From positions 558,001 through 622,000 of the forward strand of contig NW_026516669.1 in NCBI RefSeq assembly GCF_025766255.1: DNA of 64,000 bases, given 5' to 3'. The notes under the pieces were generated by a model. It searched no databases, was not told the DNA's origin, and was given only the letters and a program-made list of their open reading frames with translations. The position numbers and the translations under genes are program-made. Source of the stretch: Zychaea mexicana (Eukaryota; Mucoromycota; Mucoromycetes; Mucorales; Lichtheimiaceae). Numbering within the stretch: the stretch's first letter is position 1; each line of letters starts with the position of its first letter. Shown one piece after another: positions 36,492 to 47,925 of this stretch.

Positions 36492-38955
36492 TTACTTGTA
36501 CTGTTGTCTTTTATTCAATAATGCAACAGTGACATGGTTTTGTTTGTCAGGCAGGGTCAACCTTCGAGGTAATCGTCCAAACGTTGGCGATATTGTCGCG
36601 CTCTCTCCTTGCACCATCTCAAGATACTGCTGTTCATCATACCGTTTCAATGCAGCCCAGGATGGATTCAGGAATTTCAGATGTTTCTTGAGAACTGTAA
36701 GTTTATCTAACAAAAAATGGTGCAGTCCGTATAATCAGTACAAACGTGTATGTACAGATAGCAAGAGTCATTACAAATAGATATGTACCTTCCTGCACAT
36801 CCTGTGCCACGATACCATGCAACGGCTTGTCAGGAGCAGGCAGAGTTCCTTTTGTTCCTTGCCGCAAAGGTGCCTTGCCCTTGACTAGGCGGCATATGTT
36901 TCGTGCGATACAGACGCCAGCCAATGTGGCTGCATAGCCAGTCTTTTCCTCCACGACGTTGGTCACGTCACCACCAGCAAAAAGGTGACGGTATTTCCAA
37001 TGTTCGATTTGTAGAGTGGGCTTGACTTGGATGTGGCCCCACCCGTCAACGCAGGTATCCAGAAGCGGGTCGTTGGTTGCGTTCCGTAAAAGCCCACTGT
37101 GTGGACGTGTACCTGTGGCCATAAAAACCTTGTCATAAGCATTGTATTCTCGTCCGCTGGATCCGACATATCTGCTGCCTGCGCCTCCATCCGTAATGTC
37201 GATGATACGCTCGTTGCATACGACTTCGACGTCTAATTCTTCGGTCAAGTACGTCATTGCTTTCACTTGTTGACCAGCATCACTTCTGCTCAGCAGAGCA
37301 GAGAGTGATTCCACGAGCGTCACTTGCTTCTTTGGATATTGCCCTGGAAAGGTACTGGATGCGATTTCTGCGGCAAGCTCACAACCAACAAGTCCTCCAC
37401 CTGTGCATGAATAAGTTGGGGTTAGGATTTTTTCAATTAACCTGATATTGTTTGTGTAATGATTATGCACGTATAGATTATAACCATTACCGACAATGAG
37501 AACCCGCTTAGCCTTGACAAGCTCCGAATTGACCTGATCCAAACCGAACAGCCGGTATAACGATGATACATCTGTGGATTTTAACTCGGAGGTGTACGAG
37601 CTTCCAGTGGCAATTACAAGATAGTCAAAGAATATCTAACAATATGGTATACAGTGATCAGCATCTTGGCCATTTCAATCTGCACATATAACAAACAACT
37701 TACAGTTTCATCGTTCACTGTGACGGATCGTGCATCATGCCCGATATCCTCTGCGTATCCTATAATCACCTTGCCATTTTGTACATATGCGTCATGGCGA
37801 ACGCGCATTGAACTTGATCCTTCTGGATGAACAATCCGTTTTACAATGCCTGGAGTATACTCGAACGAGTCTGTTTTTAGAGTCAATATTAGTAACGTAT
37901 CACCGACCGGTCCTTGTTCATGTTAGTTTTGCTAGTATGTGAGGCTTACTACAATGTCTTACAATCATCACAATGCAAGTTGCTGCACACACTAGCTGTG
38001 CCACAAATACTAAATAAACAAACAAATATACCTTTTGTATCAATAAGAGTAATGTGGAATAATGACATTCGATCCAAAATAGATGCAACTGTAAATCCCT
38101 ATAGTAACAGCGTTGGATCAGAAAAGAAGAAGGGTTTCTATTGTACTACGGTAATTTGATCGAGCTTATTATTTACTGTGAAGCCACCACCGATAATCAT
38201 TACACGGATTCGTCGGTCGTTTCTGTTGCGAGCGTCCGGCGACGGCGGTGATGCTGCTGTGCTTCTGCATAGTGTAGACTTTAACAATTGTTTCGCTCAA
38301 GATTAGGGGAAAAAAAAGAATTTTCATCATTACAACGTACTTTAATATACTCATATTCTTCACACGAGAAAACTCATCCAGTTTCAATGTCTATAAAAAT
38401 GTATAGAAAACAAGCAGTTTATCATCTAGCCTCTTTTTTTATCATCTGATATACGAGAAATATATACCAGTGTGGCGAGAACTTGCTGTTCCGTGTCCTT
38501 GAGGATTTCGGCGGCGTCTTTATTACTTAAAATACACCAGGACAAAGCATTGATGTCTTCAAGTACTTGCTCGCTCGTAGTAACGTCTTTTAATTTTAGT
38601 TTGGCTCTGGGTGCCAAGAATGTGTCATAGACCCTTAACATCCAACAAGGTAGTATAAAAAACGATTTGCTATGGTGGTTAATAATCCTTCCGTTTGTAC
38701 TACTACGACATGTATCATGGAAAATTCTACGGAATGGGATCGCTAATAACTGGCAGTTATGCGGAGGGATTGTCATTATTACCTGTGGAGCATAGCTTCT
38801 ACCTTTTTAGACTCGTTTTCGTGTCGTAGCTGTGACATGGCCTCAACAAACAGCAGGTTATATTCTAGATGGTGTGTATGGTTGCTCCGTAAAAATGACT
38901 CGAATGAATTTAATAATTTGGGATCTGATACAACATTCTGTATAGGAGATATCAT
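36492..38955 (-). CDS. RGS domain fused to AMID/FSP1-type pyridine-nucleotide flavoprotein, 9 exons
   Basis: Model: complement(36492..36694, 36789..37400, 37491..37635, 37704..37870, 38032..38098, 38177..38264, 38341..38390, 38468..38633, 38783..38955), 556 aa, all eight introns GT-AG, in frame. Residues 1-130 are an RGS fold: LLNSFESFLRSNH and LEYNLLFVEAMSQL, VYDTFLAP, then SNKDAAEILKDTEQQVLATL. RGS domains speed GTP hydrolysis on G-alpha. A roughly 25-residue Ser/Pro/Arg linker leads into a Rossmann FAD site VMIIGGGFTGFTVASIL, a second dinucleotide site VLIVGGGGLVGCELAAEI, ATGSSYTSE, and the closing FAGGDV motif, as in AMID/AIFM2 and type-II NADH oxidoreductases. The linker exon 38177..38264 joins both halves with clean phases. 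If instead there are two genes, the flavoprotein would have to start at its own FAD motif. RNA evidence is needed for the fusion. Confidence 0.7.
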
Positions 38956-39372
38956 TGTATGATAACAAGGTAGAATACACGAAAAACGGTAAAAGGGGAA
39001 AGAAGAGAGAGAGAGAGAGAAGCGCAGAAAAGTAATAGGCAAAGGCGTTTGATCATGCTTAGCTATAAGCTGGTCGCCTTCTTTTTTGTTCTATGCAAGG
39101 TCCGTAGCCAATCACGAACAAAATTTTCCAAACAGCTATGCATGGAACTTCATAAAGCCGGCTATCTTCAACCTTTTACCGAGTATCGAGTCTGAAACTT
39201 GTCTATATCTCATCTCAAACTTTTTTGTTTCGTATGTGCTACGTATTGTTAGAAAATAAGAAATTTTACATAAAGTCATGGGAAATAATGGATATGATAA
39301 TAACCAATCTTGATGATTTTTAATACTAATCGTACCCTGCAAATATATCCTTTTGGGAACGTAATTTTTTTT
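38956..39372. promoter_or_regulatory. Promoter of the RGS-flavoprotein gene
   Basis: 417 bp between two minus-strand genes. On the sense strand a CT run (TCTCTCTCTCTCTC, positions 39004-39019) sits about 50 bp before the start codon, as in many fungal core promoters. No gene. Confidence 0.5.
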
Positions 39373-41745
39373 TCAAATTCTGAACCGGTAATCAAGGCGA
39401 TTGCTTCCTTTATGCTTGGTGGTCTTGTAATAGTTAGTTTTCTCCGCGTCTGTCATGGCGTTCCATTTCTTTTCACGGTACTTGTTGGTAAGCGAGTACC
39501 GTAGGCGTTGCGAAATAAATAGACCAATTGCTACGACGTTGAGGATAATACAGACGACGTTGCCAACCGGATATCTTGGCGCATCCGCTGCCCCTGTAAT
39601 AATCATGGCAGATTAGAAACCACTGTTGCCGAATGCATACCTCTTGCTTTACCGCTAACATGTTTGTTGTGTATAGGAGAGAGGATATATGTACGTACTA
39701 TAAATTTGGCTGCCCGGCACGCCGTTCAAATTGGCAGCTCCAATGATTGCTCCAAGGGCAATGGCACGTTTTCCTTGAGGGGCTAAATTCGAAGACATAT
39801 ACGCTAATAGATTCACACAGATGAAGTCCAAACAGTTTTTTAGCGGATCCGAGCTTCGCTTGTTTTCGATATAGATGCTCTTCATTGACGAAGTGATAAG
39901 AATCAATAAACTGGATTTACCAATATGCATGCCATGCCAACTTGGTGACGAAGCTGTCACCGTAGCTGCAGCAAATAACGACCAGCGACTGGTATCAGCA
40001 GGTAGAGCGCGTAAAGTAACATATCCAATTGTTTCCCAAATGACGCCAATAAGCGCATGCAAGGCAACTTCGCCATACTTGTCGGAGCTGTATGCAATCA
40101 GGATGGAGAATACAAGGCCACCGAGATACGACGGCATAGTAAGCAAGTTGGCCGTAGTTACTGGGAAGCCAGCGTCACGTATAATTGATGGCAAGTAGGT
40201 ATTGATTGGCGTGTTTGTCATCATACTGTTCAAAAGTAAAGTTATAGATCATTTTGTGGGTTACTTGAGCAAGTGAACATTGCATAGTCGTATAAAAAGT
40301 AAGGAGAGGAGGAGCTCGTGAAGCATACCCAACAAATGTCGTGATCAAGTGGGTCCAAAGCTTGGTATCCTTGAGAGCTTCCTTGATATCGTCCCAGGTA
40401 ATAGGTAGATCTTGTTCAGTCTTGCTCAAATCATCGCGAATAACACGCGTCACGGCAATCTTGGCTTCTCGCTCTGTAAACCATCCTTTCTTTCCGCGGA
40501 GCCTTCCTTGAGTGCTCAGGGCGTTTTTGGGTATATAAAAGCTAAATAGTAGTTTTGTAGAGTTTGTATCAACATATGTAATCAACTCCAGTAGTAGTAG
40601 CATTGAAGGTTCTGTTATAAGTACATGCGACAGTTCTATATCTTACAAGGCAATAATTCCAACAATGTGTGTAAAGATTCCATCGATCAAGAAGAGCCAC
40701 TTCCAGCCCTCAAGGCCCCCAACGCCACGCAAGCGAAAAATACCTATAAAATATTAGGTAAACACGTTAGTATTCATTAAACTTATCGCCAAATAGAATA
40801 TTATAGACTCGTCAGTAGAGGACAATGTTTTTGGCCTAGAAGTGACGACTTTACCAAAAGATATAAGGCCAGAGAACGCCGATGCTACTGCTTGGATTCC
40901 CCAGAACATAGCTAGCCTCGTCGCTAATTCGTTTGTCTTGTACCAAGAACTCAAGAACATAAGGCACGAAGGTATAAACCCGGCTTCCGTTACGGCGATA
41001 AGCACACGAACAGTCATGTAGCTACCATAGTTCTGGTAATAAAGAAGGTACATATATAAACTTTGTTAAATATGAGCAGCTCATATGAAAGATTCGGCAG
41101 CAGTCTATACAGAAAATGTAAGCAATGAAAGAGTGATATTGATACGTTAAATTTACATGTATAAGTGCATGTGCCCATGTGACAATTGCCCAAGAGTTCA
41201 TTAGAATAGGAAGCCAGCGGTACGCGCCAATCTTTTTGGCAATAAAGTTAGACGGCAAAGTAAATACTGTGAACAAAATAGAGTAAGCAAGAATGGCATT
41301 GTTGACACCATCGTTGGTGAAGCCAAGATCATCAGCTAAATGGTCCGAGATGGCATTTGCTTTTAAAAATAGATTGGGTAATTAGTGTTATTAGTTTAGT
41401 TGTAATTTCTTGATGATAGCTTTTTTCGTAGCAGAATGTGCTCAAAACGTTATTAGGCTTACAGTGGTTGGTTCGATCCATGTTCAAAACAAACGCCATG
41501 AGAAGTATAAACGGTAAAAGATAGAAATCAATCTTTCGGCGTACTTTTATTTCTTCTTCTTCGGTCCATTCCAAGGTCTCGTCATATCCCTCTAAACTCT
41601 TAAGGTCCGAGCCATCGTCGAATTCTGCAGCGCCATACGCCGTCGAAATTGAGCTCTTGGTATCAGTCTGTTTATCGTAAATTGCGACCTTGTTGATTTC
41701 GTTGTCTTGAAGGGGTCCTTCTTTTCTTTTCTTGATTTCGCTCAT
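39373..41745 (-). CDS. MFS permease, anion:cation symporter (Dal5/Tna1-like) family, 8 exons
   Basis: Model: complement(39373..39593, 39699..39803, 39921..40225, 40329..40541, 40647..40743, 40855..41032, 41157..41359, 41463..41745), 534 aa, in frame. The N-terminal 70 residues are hydrophilic and acidic, then the family hallmark [18 protein letters not shown] with LNMDRTN in helix 1. Further signs are the loop 2-3 stretch [43 protein letters not shown] in helix 4-5, and [20 protein letters not shown] for the last helix. The central loop carries [10 protein letters not shown]. Members carry allantoate, nicotinate, pantothenate or other vitamins with protons across the plasma membrane. The substrate cannot be told from sequence. 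Start chosen at the first ATG of the conserved hydrophilic head; an upstream in-frame extension is low quality. Confidence 0.85.
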
Positions 41746-42993
41746 CTTAATGCAGCAGCGGTGGTATGTAGTGGAAATTTTTTTTGTCAGGAGGGCTTTG
41801 GTATATGTGATGGCAATATGTAGCAGTAGAGCACGGGACCTGCCGGTGTCGAGGTTATGGAGGGGTGAGGTAGTGAGTAGCTGTTGACAAGCTGACCTTG
41901 GTGCTGTAATGCTTATAGTCATTGTGTTCATCAAAAAAATTCAACATTTATATGGGCTTGGTTTATGGGTTTAGCGTTTATGCGAAGATGGTGCAATCTC
42001 TTGCATAAATCATAGAAGTATGACAAAAGCTTGAGCAATACCATCCCGCAATGGCGTCGTAGTTATACGATAGTAACAAATCAAAGAATCTTTTCCATGA
42101 GTGAGATAGCATAAGCAAAATGAAACTCGGTACTACACTGAATTCGTATTACTCGAAATCGGAGATGGTTTGCCTATTTGGGACCATATGAAGCCAACGG
42201 TCCAGTCGATTGCACAATCCTCTTCAATTATTGCTCCAGATCACAACACCTTACAGGTAAAGAAAAAGTACAAGAGTGCTATTCTTGTAGCAACAATTTT
42301 TGGTTCTACGGAAAAACAAATGGTTCTCGTGGATCCACGGATTCTATGGCTTTGATCTTGGCTACTTTTCGCAACGACGGTGTGTCGCACTACTGTTACG
42401 AAAATGTCGCTGTCCTTGCCACAATGACAAACTTTGGCTCTAGACTGCCTGTAAAAATTTACTTGAGCACTTTGGAATTTCTATATATCAATTGCCACAG
42501 TTTATAAGCGTAGATAGCAAAGAAGCTTTTGTATACAAAACAGCGATGGTGATCTAGTCCGACTGCATCACAAAAGGCTGCTCTTGGTTCCAAGGTCTAG
42601 CTAACTAGTGCTTAAAACGGTTAGTGACGTATATATCCTCGTTTTCCCCTACAAGCTTTGAGCGCTGATATGTAGGGAAGTACGTCTATTGTACTAATTA
42701 TTTATTATGCTACTATATCATAACACTCGCTTGTGATTGGTATAATGTGCTACTGTATTAAGGTAGTTCCAGTATCAAACACTGTGCTTATGTACGCCGA
42801 TTCTCTTCAACGACGTTTGATTAAAATATATCATGAGCTGTTATAAGTACGGCATCATTATAACCTAACATTCTCCTCTCGCATCAAGTTATACAGTACG
42901 CAACATCAGCGAATTTAATAAAGAAAATTCACAATGCATTGTAAACAGACTACGTAGTTTTTATTATAAAACGTCTGTTTAATATGTAGAGCG
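41746..42993. other. 1.2-kb intergenic with one short Cys-rich ORF
   Basis: The plus-strand frame 42178-42507 (109 codons) contains FNYCSRSQHLTGKEK, VQECYSCSNNFWFYG and VSHYCYENVAVLAT, so it is Cys/His/Tyr-rich. It is open also in a second frame for the first half. It could be a remnant of a zinc-binding or transposon protein, or chance. The left part holds the promoter of the permease. Nothing else seen. Confidence 0.35.
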
Positions 42994-44316
42994 TTATAGC
43001 TCCTCGTTTTTGTTTTTTTGTTTTTGTACAAAAAATTGGACATGCTGCTTTCGATACTTTCTATTTCCAGGTTTGTAGTAGCAGCGTGGAAGCTCCTTGT
43101 ACAACAACTTCAAGATTGCTTTATCACTGCCTTTCTCGTTGTAACCATAAGTCAAGTCATTCAGCATCTTCCGATATCGAGTTTCTAAAATGTCTTGCAA
43201 AGCAATAAGAAGGGTGCCGTAGTATTGCCATTCCTTGCCGTAACACCAAGCTTGTATGAGGGCTCGATGATTTCTACATGCGATTCTACGAGCGTACATT
43301 TCGATCGCGCGTTCTTCTTCTTCCCGGAGGGTCGTCTGCTTTCCGGCGGTTGGCTCAGCAATCATTCCGTGTTCAATCAAACCATTCAACAACTGAGTAC
43401 GAACGAGATTCGCCTTGGTTATATTGCTGTACACTTTCTTTTTGTGGCCTTTCTGGTTGGGGTTCTTGCTGCCAAAAATATGCGAGAAACTCGTGCCATG
43501 CCATGGAAGACTTGGCACCCATTGATTCCATACAGTGGGGCATAAGTTGTCTTCAGCAGCCTTTTTCTTTGATTCAACGACCTGGATTAGTTTCCTGATT
43601 TTGTTGCTACGGTTTTCCTGGCGGGCCAAGGTTTCAGGCAAGGTTCGCATGCGACGACGGAAGGCGATCTCGATCGTGTTCTGCTTGCGTCGAAGTGCGT
43701 AATGCTTTCGTAGCTCGACACTTTCGCGGCTTGCCTTGAAGACATTGTAGTGATGATGCAGCGATCGATGGCCGTAACAGTAGTGGTCATACGTCTCACC
43801 ATAATCAACTTGTTTCTGCGTTGTAGTCGATGCACTAGATTTATCATATTTAACGGCGTTCTTTTCTGATCGCTGTGATTCATTCTTGTGCTTTCGGATG
43901 CTCGTGAAAAATCGTTCGTTTGGAATAGGCGAATGGTCTTCACCAGCACGAGCGGCAATCTCAGCAAAAGATGACTGCGACAACTTTTGATATTCAACAT
44001 GTTGCCAGTCAGAAGCAGTATCTTTGTCGTTGTCGAAACCATCATCCTCAGTAGTATCATTGTATTCAATGCCGGAAGAAATTGTGAGACCCTCGTTGAT
44101 GTCGGCATCTCGTGGAAGGATAACCTGCCATTCTCGGATGTCTTGTGCTAGTTTTCCAGCAGTGCTTGCAGACGATTGTAAAGGTGGAAATTCGTCCAAG
44201 CTCGTGATGAGTGCAGGTATAGCTTCGTTTGTATTTTCGTCACTGTCGTGTTGTATGGTCTCACCAAAGGCAACCGTATGCGAAGGATGACAGTTGGTAA
44301 CTTTATAGGATGCCAT
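42994..44316 (-). CDS. Hypothetical basic protein, 440 aa, intronless
   Basis: Starts at the first ATG (MASYKVTNCHPS). N-terminal 140 residues are acidic and carry two short motifs seen in RNA- or ubiquitin-related adaptors: LDEFPPLQSS and SFAEIAARAG. The middle and C-terminal parts are strongly basic and helical: LRKHYALRRKQNTIEIAFRR, NRSNKIRKLIQVVESKKKAA, then PWHGTSFSHIFGSKNPNQKGH. A helical C-terminal region (ALIQAWCYGKEWQYYG, ILETRYRKMLNDLTYG) ends in a Lys/Gln-rich tail. No known domain recognised. A nuclear or RNA-associated protein is a guess from composition. It is divergent from the AIF gene. Confidence 0.7.
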   Translation of the reverse strand: MASYKVTNCHPSHTVAFGETIQHDSDENTNEAIPALITSLDEFPPLQSSASTAGKLAQDIREWQVILPRDADINEGLTISSGIEYNDTTEDDGFDNDKDTASDWQHVEYQKLSQSSFAEIAARAGEDHSPIPNERFFTSIRKHKNESQRSEKNAVKYDKSSASTTTQKQVDYGETYDHYCYGHRSLHHHYNVFKASRESVELRKHYALRRKQNTIEIAFRRRMRTLPETLARQENRSNKIRKLIQVVESKKKAAEDNLCPTVWNQWVPSLPWHGTSFSHIFGSKNPNQKGHKKKVYSNITKANLVRTQLLNGLIEHGMIAEPTAGKQTTLREEEERAIEMYARRIACRNHRALIQAWCYGKEWQYYGTLLIALQDILETRYRKMLNDLTYGYNEKGSDKAILKLLYKELPRCYYKPGNRKYRKQHVQFFVQKQKNKNEEL

Positions 44317-45167
44317 AGTGGGGGTCAGGTGTTCCGAGCCAGGCGTATGTTTTTGTTGTATAACGGAAGCGAAGAGGAATGTAGAAGTGCGGTTCAATTA
44401 AACTCTCTTTATATATACAATTACAGTCTATACGTATAATGCGGTAGCCGATGAAATAAGGTTGTTAATACTGCGGTACGTATGGCTCAGCCAACTTATT
44501 GTTTCCTAAAAGGGTATGTTGCGGCCGCAGCAACCACTTCACAAGCACGTGTGTCATCATTCCACACCATGTACAGTCATAAATGCTCATTTTTCACGCA
44601 TATTACTGTTTGCAAATTTCCCAAGTGCGATGAAATGATACATCGATCTTATATTGTTGATATATTTGACGTAAAAAAAAACCGCTAGAGGACCAGTAAC
44701 ATGTCTTTTGATGCTTGCTTTATACTAGCGCAATCACCTTCATCTTTTGATACCAGGAAAGTATTATTATATCTGGGTAGCTGTATCTAGCTAGCATGAA
44801 TGCTCCCTAAAATATTTAACAATGAATACCTCTCCTCCTTCTTCCTTACTCGATGACAGCGTCCTCCGTTGTGATTAGCCAAATAGTCTCTTATTGTTGT
44901 ACATAGTAAAGCCATTGTCAGCGGACGCCTCCTTTCTCCATAATCATCGTCTTAATCCACTCTCCACAATACCACATACCCTATTTTCTGAGTGGTACTA
45001 TAGTTTATCGTTATAGTCGCCATTAATGCGGTATCAAGCAAGCAATATGAATATTGAAGCCAACAGCATGTCCATCGGCTGAATGAAGCTCCGATTCGGG
45101 AAAACCCCACTTTGAAGTCCCTGGCAATTATTGACCTTTTTTCTGAACCTTTAAACTTGAATCGATC
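44317..45167. promoter_or_regulatory. Divergent promoter region, hypothetical protein / AIF
   Basis: 851 bp. The 5' flanks of both genes lie here. CT-rich stretches (44831-44850 CTCCTCCTTCTTCC) occur 320 bp before the AIF start. A 68-codon plus frame (44482-44688) has no motifs. Confidence 0.4.
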
Positions 45168-47754
45168 ATGGCCATGAACTTGTTGCGCGTATCCGCCAGC
45201 CGATCGGTACGAATTGGTCGCTCCTCGGCCGTCCATTCCGTGGGTCAAATTAGTGCGCGTCGCATGGCGTTGCCTCGTGCCTACACAACTGGAGCAGCCC
45301 AACAGTCGTCAGCTTCGTCCAACAGCAGTAACACACCCTGGTTCATTGGCTCGCTCATGGTCTTTGGCCCCATTCTGTTTAAACTGACGTCGCCTCCTCC
45401 CACCAAAAAGACACAGGAGAAGGCCCATGTCGAGCCAATTGCTATGGAGACGGCCGAACCAGCTGCCCCTGCTACTGCCCCCGCTCCCAAGATTCAGAAA
45501 CCTTATGTCCTCATCGGTGCAGGCACGGCTTCGTTTGCTGCTGCTCAGGCTATCAAGGAGAAGCAGCCTGACGCTAACGTATGTTCACTGCTTTGTTTGT
45601 TGTGGGATATGAATTTTATTTTAAACTGATTTTTTTTGACAGGTTATCATCATTGGTAACGAGGAATATGCCCCATACATGAGGTAGTACCGAAAACTGT
45701 TCTTCACTATAATTCAATTGTTTAGCTTTTACAACGTGTTAATAAGTTCGAATATAGACCTCCTTTGTCGAAGGAATTGTGGTTCTCGGAAGACCCTGAA
45801 GTCGCAAAGACCCTCTTGTTCAAGGACGTAAGTTTAAATTATACATATTACAAACAATATTATTTATCAGTAAATTAATCTTATTCTTCCTCGTTTGTCA
45901 CAGTGGCAAGGAACTGAGCGCAAGTAAGTATGGTATAATGACGGATAGAAACGGTGGTGATGTATTAATTTGGAATCATAGCACTATCTATCAAGATGAA
46001 TCACAATATGAAGTGATTGAGGATGCTTCCGGTTCGGACCTCCAGACCTCAAAAATCAAGCTCCTCCTTAACAAGCAGGTTGCCAAGCTTAATATCGAGG
46101 ATCACACTGTCACTCTTGCTGATGGCAGCATTATCTACTACAACAAGGTGGGTTTTAGCTAAAGGGATGTGCCTCACTGTACTGTATACCAACCGTGATC
46201 TTCAAATACATAGGTTCTGTTGGCTACTGGCGGTGAGCCCAAGAATTTGCCCGACCAAGCCGGCAAATCGGATAAGGTCACTACTTTCCGTACTGTAGAA
46301 GATTTCAAGAAGCTCGACCAAATTGCTAAGGACGGTGCCCATATCGCTGTTGTCGGTGGTGGTTTCTTGGGATCCGAGCTTGCTGTCGCTTTGGCCAAGC
46401 GAGGTAAGTATAATAGCAATAGCATAATGTTGGAGAATATCTCACTAGAAAATTGATTGATTCTTGATAAAATTATTGTTTAGCTGAAAAGGAGAAGTTG
46501 ACTGTTACTCAAGTGTTCCCTGAAGGTAAGATATCTTAATAGTAGCTTTTGAATGGGAACTGTTTATATAACTTACTAACATATATGGTGCTGTAGAGGG
46601 TAACATGGCCAACGTCTTCCCCTCGTATCTTACCAAGTGGACCACTAGCCGCGTTCGTAAATGTAAGTGTAATTGCATATAACACACACAGCCGATAAGA
46701 CGACTATGTAGCTAACATATAAAACCAAAGTGGGCGTGAATGTCCAGACTGACAGTGCTATTAAGGCCATCAAGACTGACGAAAACAGCAAGGTTGTGTT
46801 GGATCTTGGAAACGATAAGCAGGTTACTGCCGACCATGTTGTCGTTGCTGTGGGTATTCAGCCACGCGTGGATTTGGCCAGAGAGGCTGGTTTGGAAGTT
46901 GATGAGAAGCGTGCTGGTGTCGTCGTCAATGCCGAGTTGGAGGCTCGCACTGACGTCTTTGCTGCTGGTGATATGGTTTCCTTCCACGATGTCCAGCTCG
47001 GTCGCCGCCGTATTGAACACCACGACCAGTAAGTTTTACCACAAGAAGGATTTTTTTCATTGTATGCCTAGAGACTAATTGTATTGTCTGTGTATAGTGC
47101 TGTCTTGAGCGGTCGTCATGCCGGTGAAAACATGGTTGGCGGTGCCAAGCCTTACAAGCATCAATCCATGTTCTGGTAAGCATTGATATCAAAGAATCAT
47201 ACGGCTTCACCAGTATACATACTAAAATGTTTGTTAACAGGTCTGATTTGGGTCCCGAGATTGGTTATGAAGCTGTCGGTCTTGTTGACGCCCAGTTGTC
47301 AACCGTGAGCGTCTGGGCCAAGGCCACTGCTCAGGATACTCCTGCTGCCGGTGCAGGTGCAGAGGCCGAAAGTCCTCGTGGTACACCAATTGCTACTCCT
47401 TCTGCCGAAGCTACGAAGACTGCCTCCGCAGGCAATCCATTCAAGGATGAAAAGGTACGTTGTTCTGGAAATGTGAATTGGGCTCGGTACTGATTCATAT
47501 AATTACTATTAGTTCGGCAAGGGTCTTGTTTTCTACGTTCGTGAAAAGCAGATCGTCGGCCTGTTGCTCTTCAACGTTTTCGGAAAGGTCCAGGAAGCTC
47601 GTGATATCATTGATGCCGGTTACACTACTGAGCAGATCGACGGTTTGCTAAAGAAGTAAGAATGGCTATTTTTTTCTATTTAATCTTTGCAAGAATTTTA
47701 CTAAACTGGGCATTGTTTTGTTTTAGGTTCAACTTGCATGACGACTCGCATTAA
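45168..47754 (+). CDS. AIF1: Mitochondrial apoptosis-inducing-factor homologue (AIFM1-like), 13 exons
   Basis: Model: join(45168..45578, 45643..45683, 45758..45827, 45904..45923, 45982..46147, 46214..46403, 46484..46525, 46597..46662, 46731..47028, 47098..47175, 47241..47454, 47513..47655, 47727..47754), 588 aa, in frame, including a 20-nt exon. An Arg/Ser-rich mitochondrial presequence is followed by a membrane segment ([13 protein letters not shown]) and an Ala/Pro linker, as in membrane-anchored AIF. FAD site [31 protein letters not shown] site [17 protein letters not shown]; closing [11 protein letters not shown]. The AIF-specific C-terminal part is [17 protein letters not shown] and [20 protein letters not shown], with a Pro/Ala-rich insert (about 500-535) where animal AIF has its regulatory loop. 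It works in the intermembrane space, supporting respiratory-chain biogenesis (Mia40 import in animals) and, when released, cell death. Confidence 0.93.
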
Positions 47755-47925
47755 TTTCTTAGAAAAAATCCACCTTCAAACCCAAAAAGTTATTGTATTC
47801 ACTCTGTAAACTATCATTAAACTGATATTCTTCTTGATATCCAACAAAAGCAAATGAAAAAGGTTTTTTATCTGTTTACTTATTTGGCTACATAGTGATA
47901 GTCACTATGGAAAGCGTGGGGTATG

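Noticed and set aside
38169..38387. Unspliced reading of the RGS gene ending at WWLHSK
   Set aside because: Would read through a poly-T stretch and end with unrelated residues, and would leave the flavoprotein without a start; the spliced fusion closes in frame.
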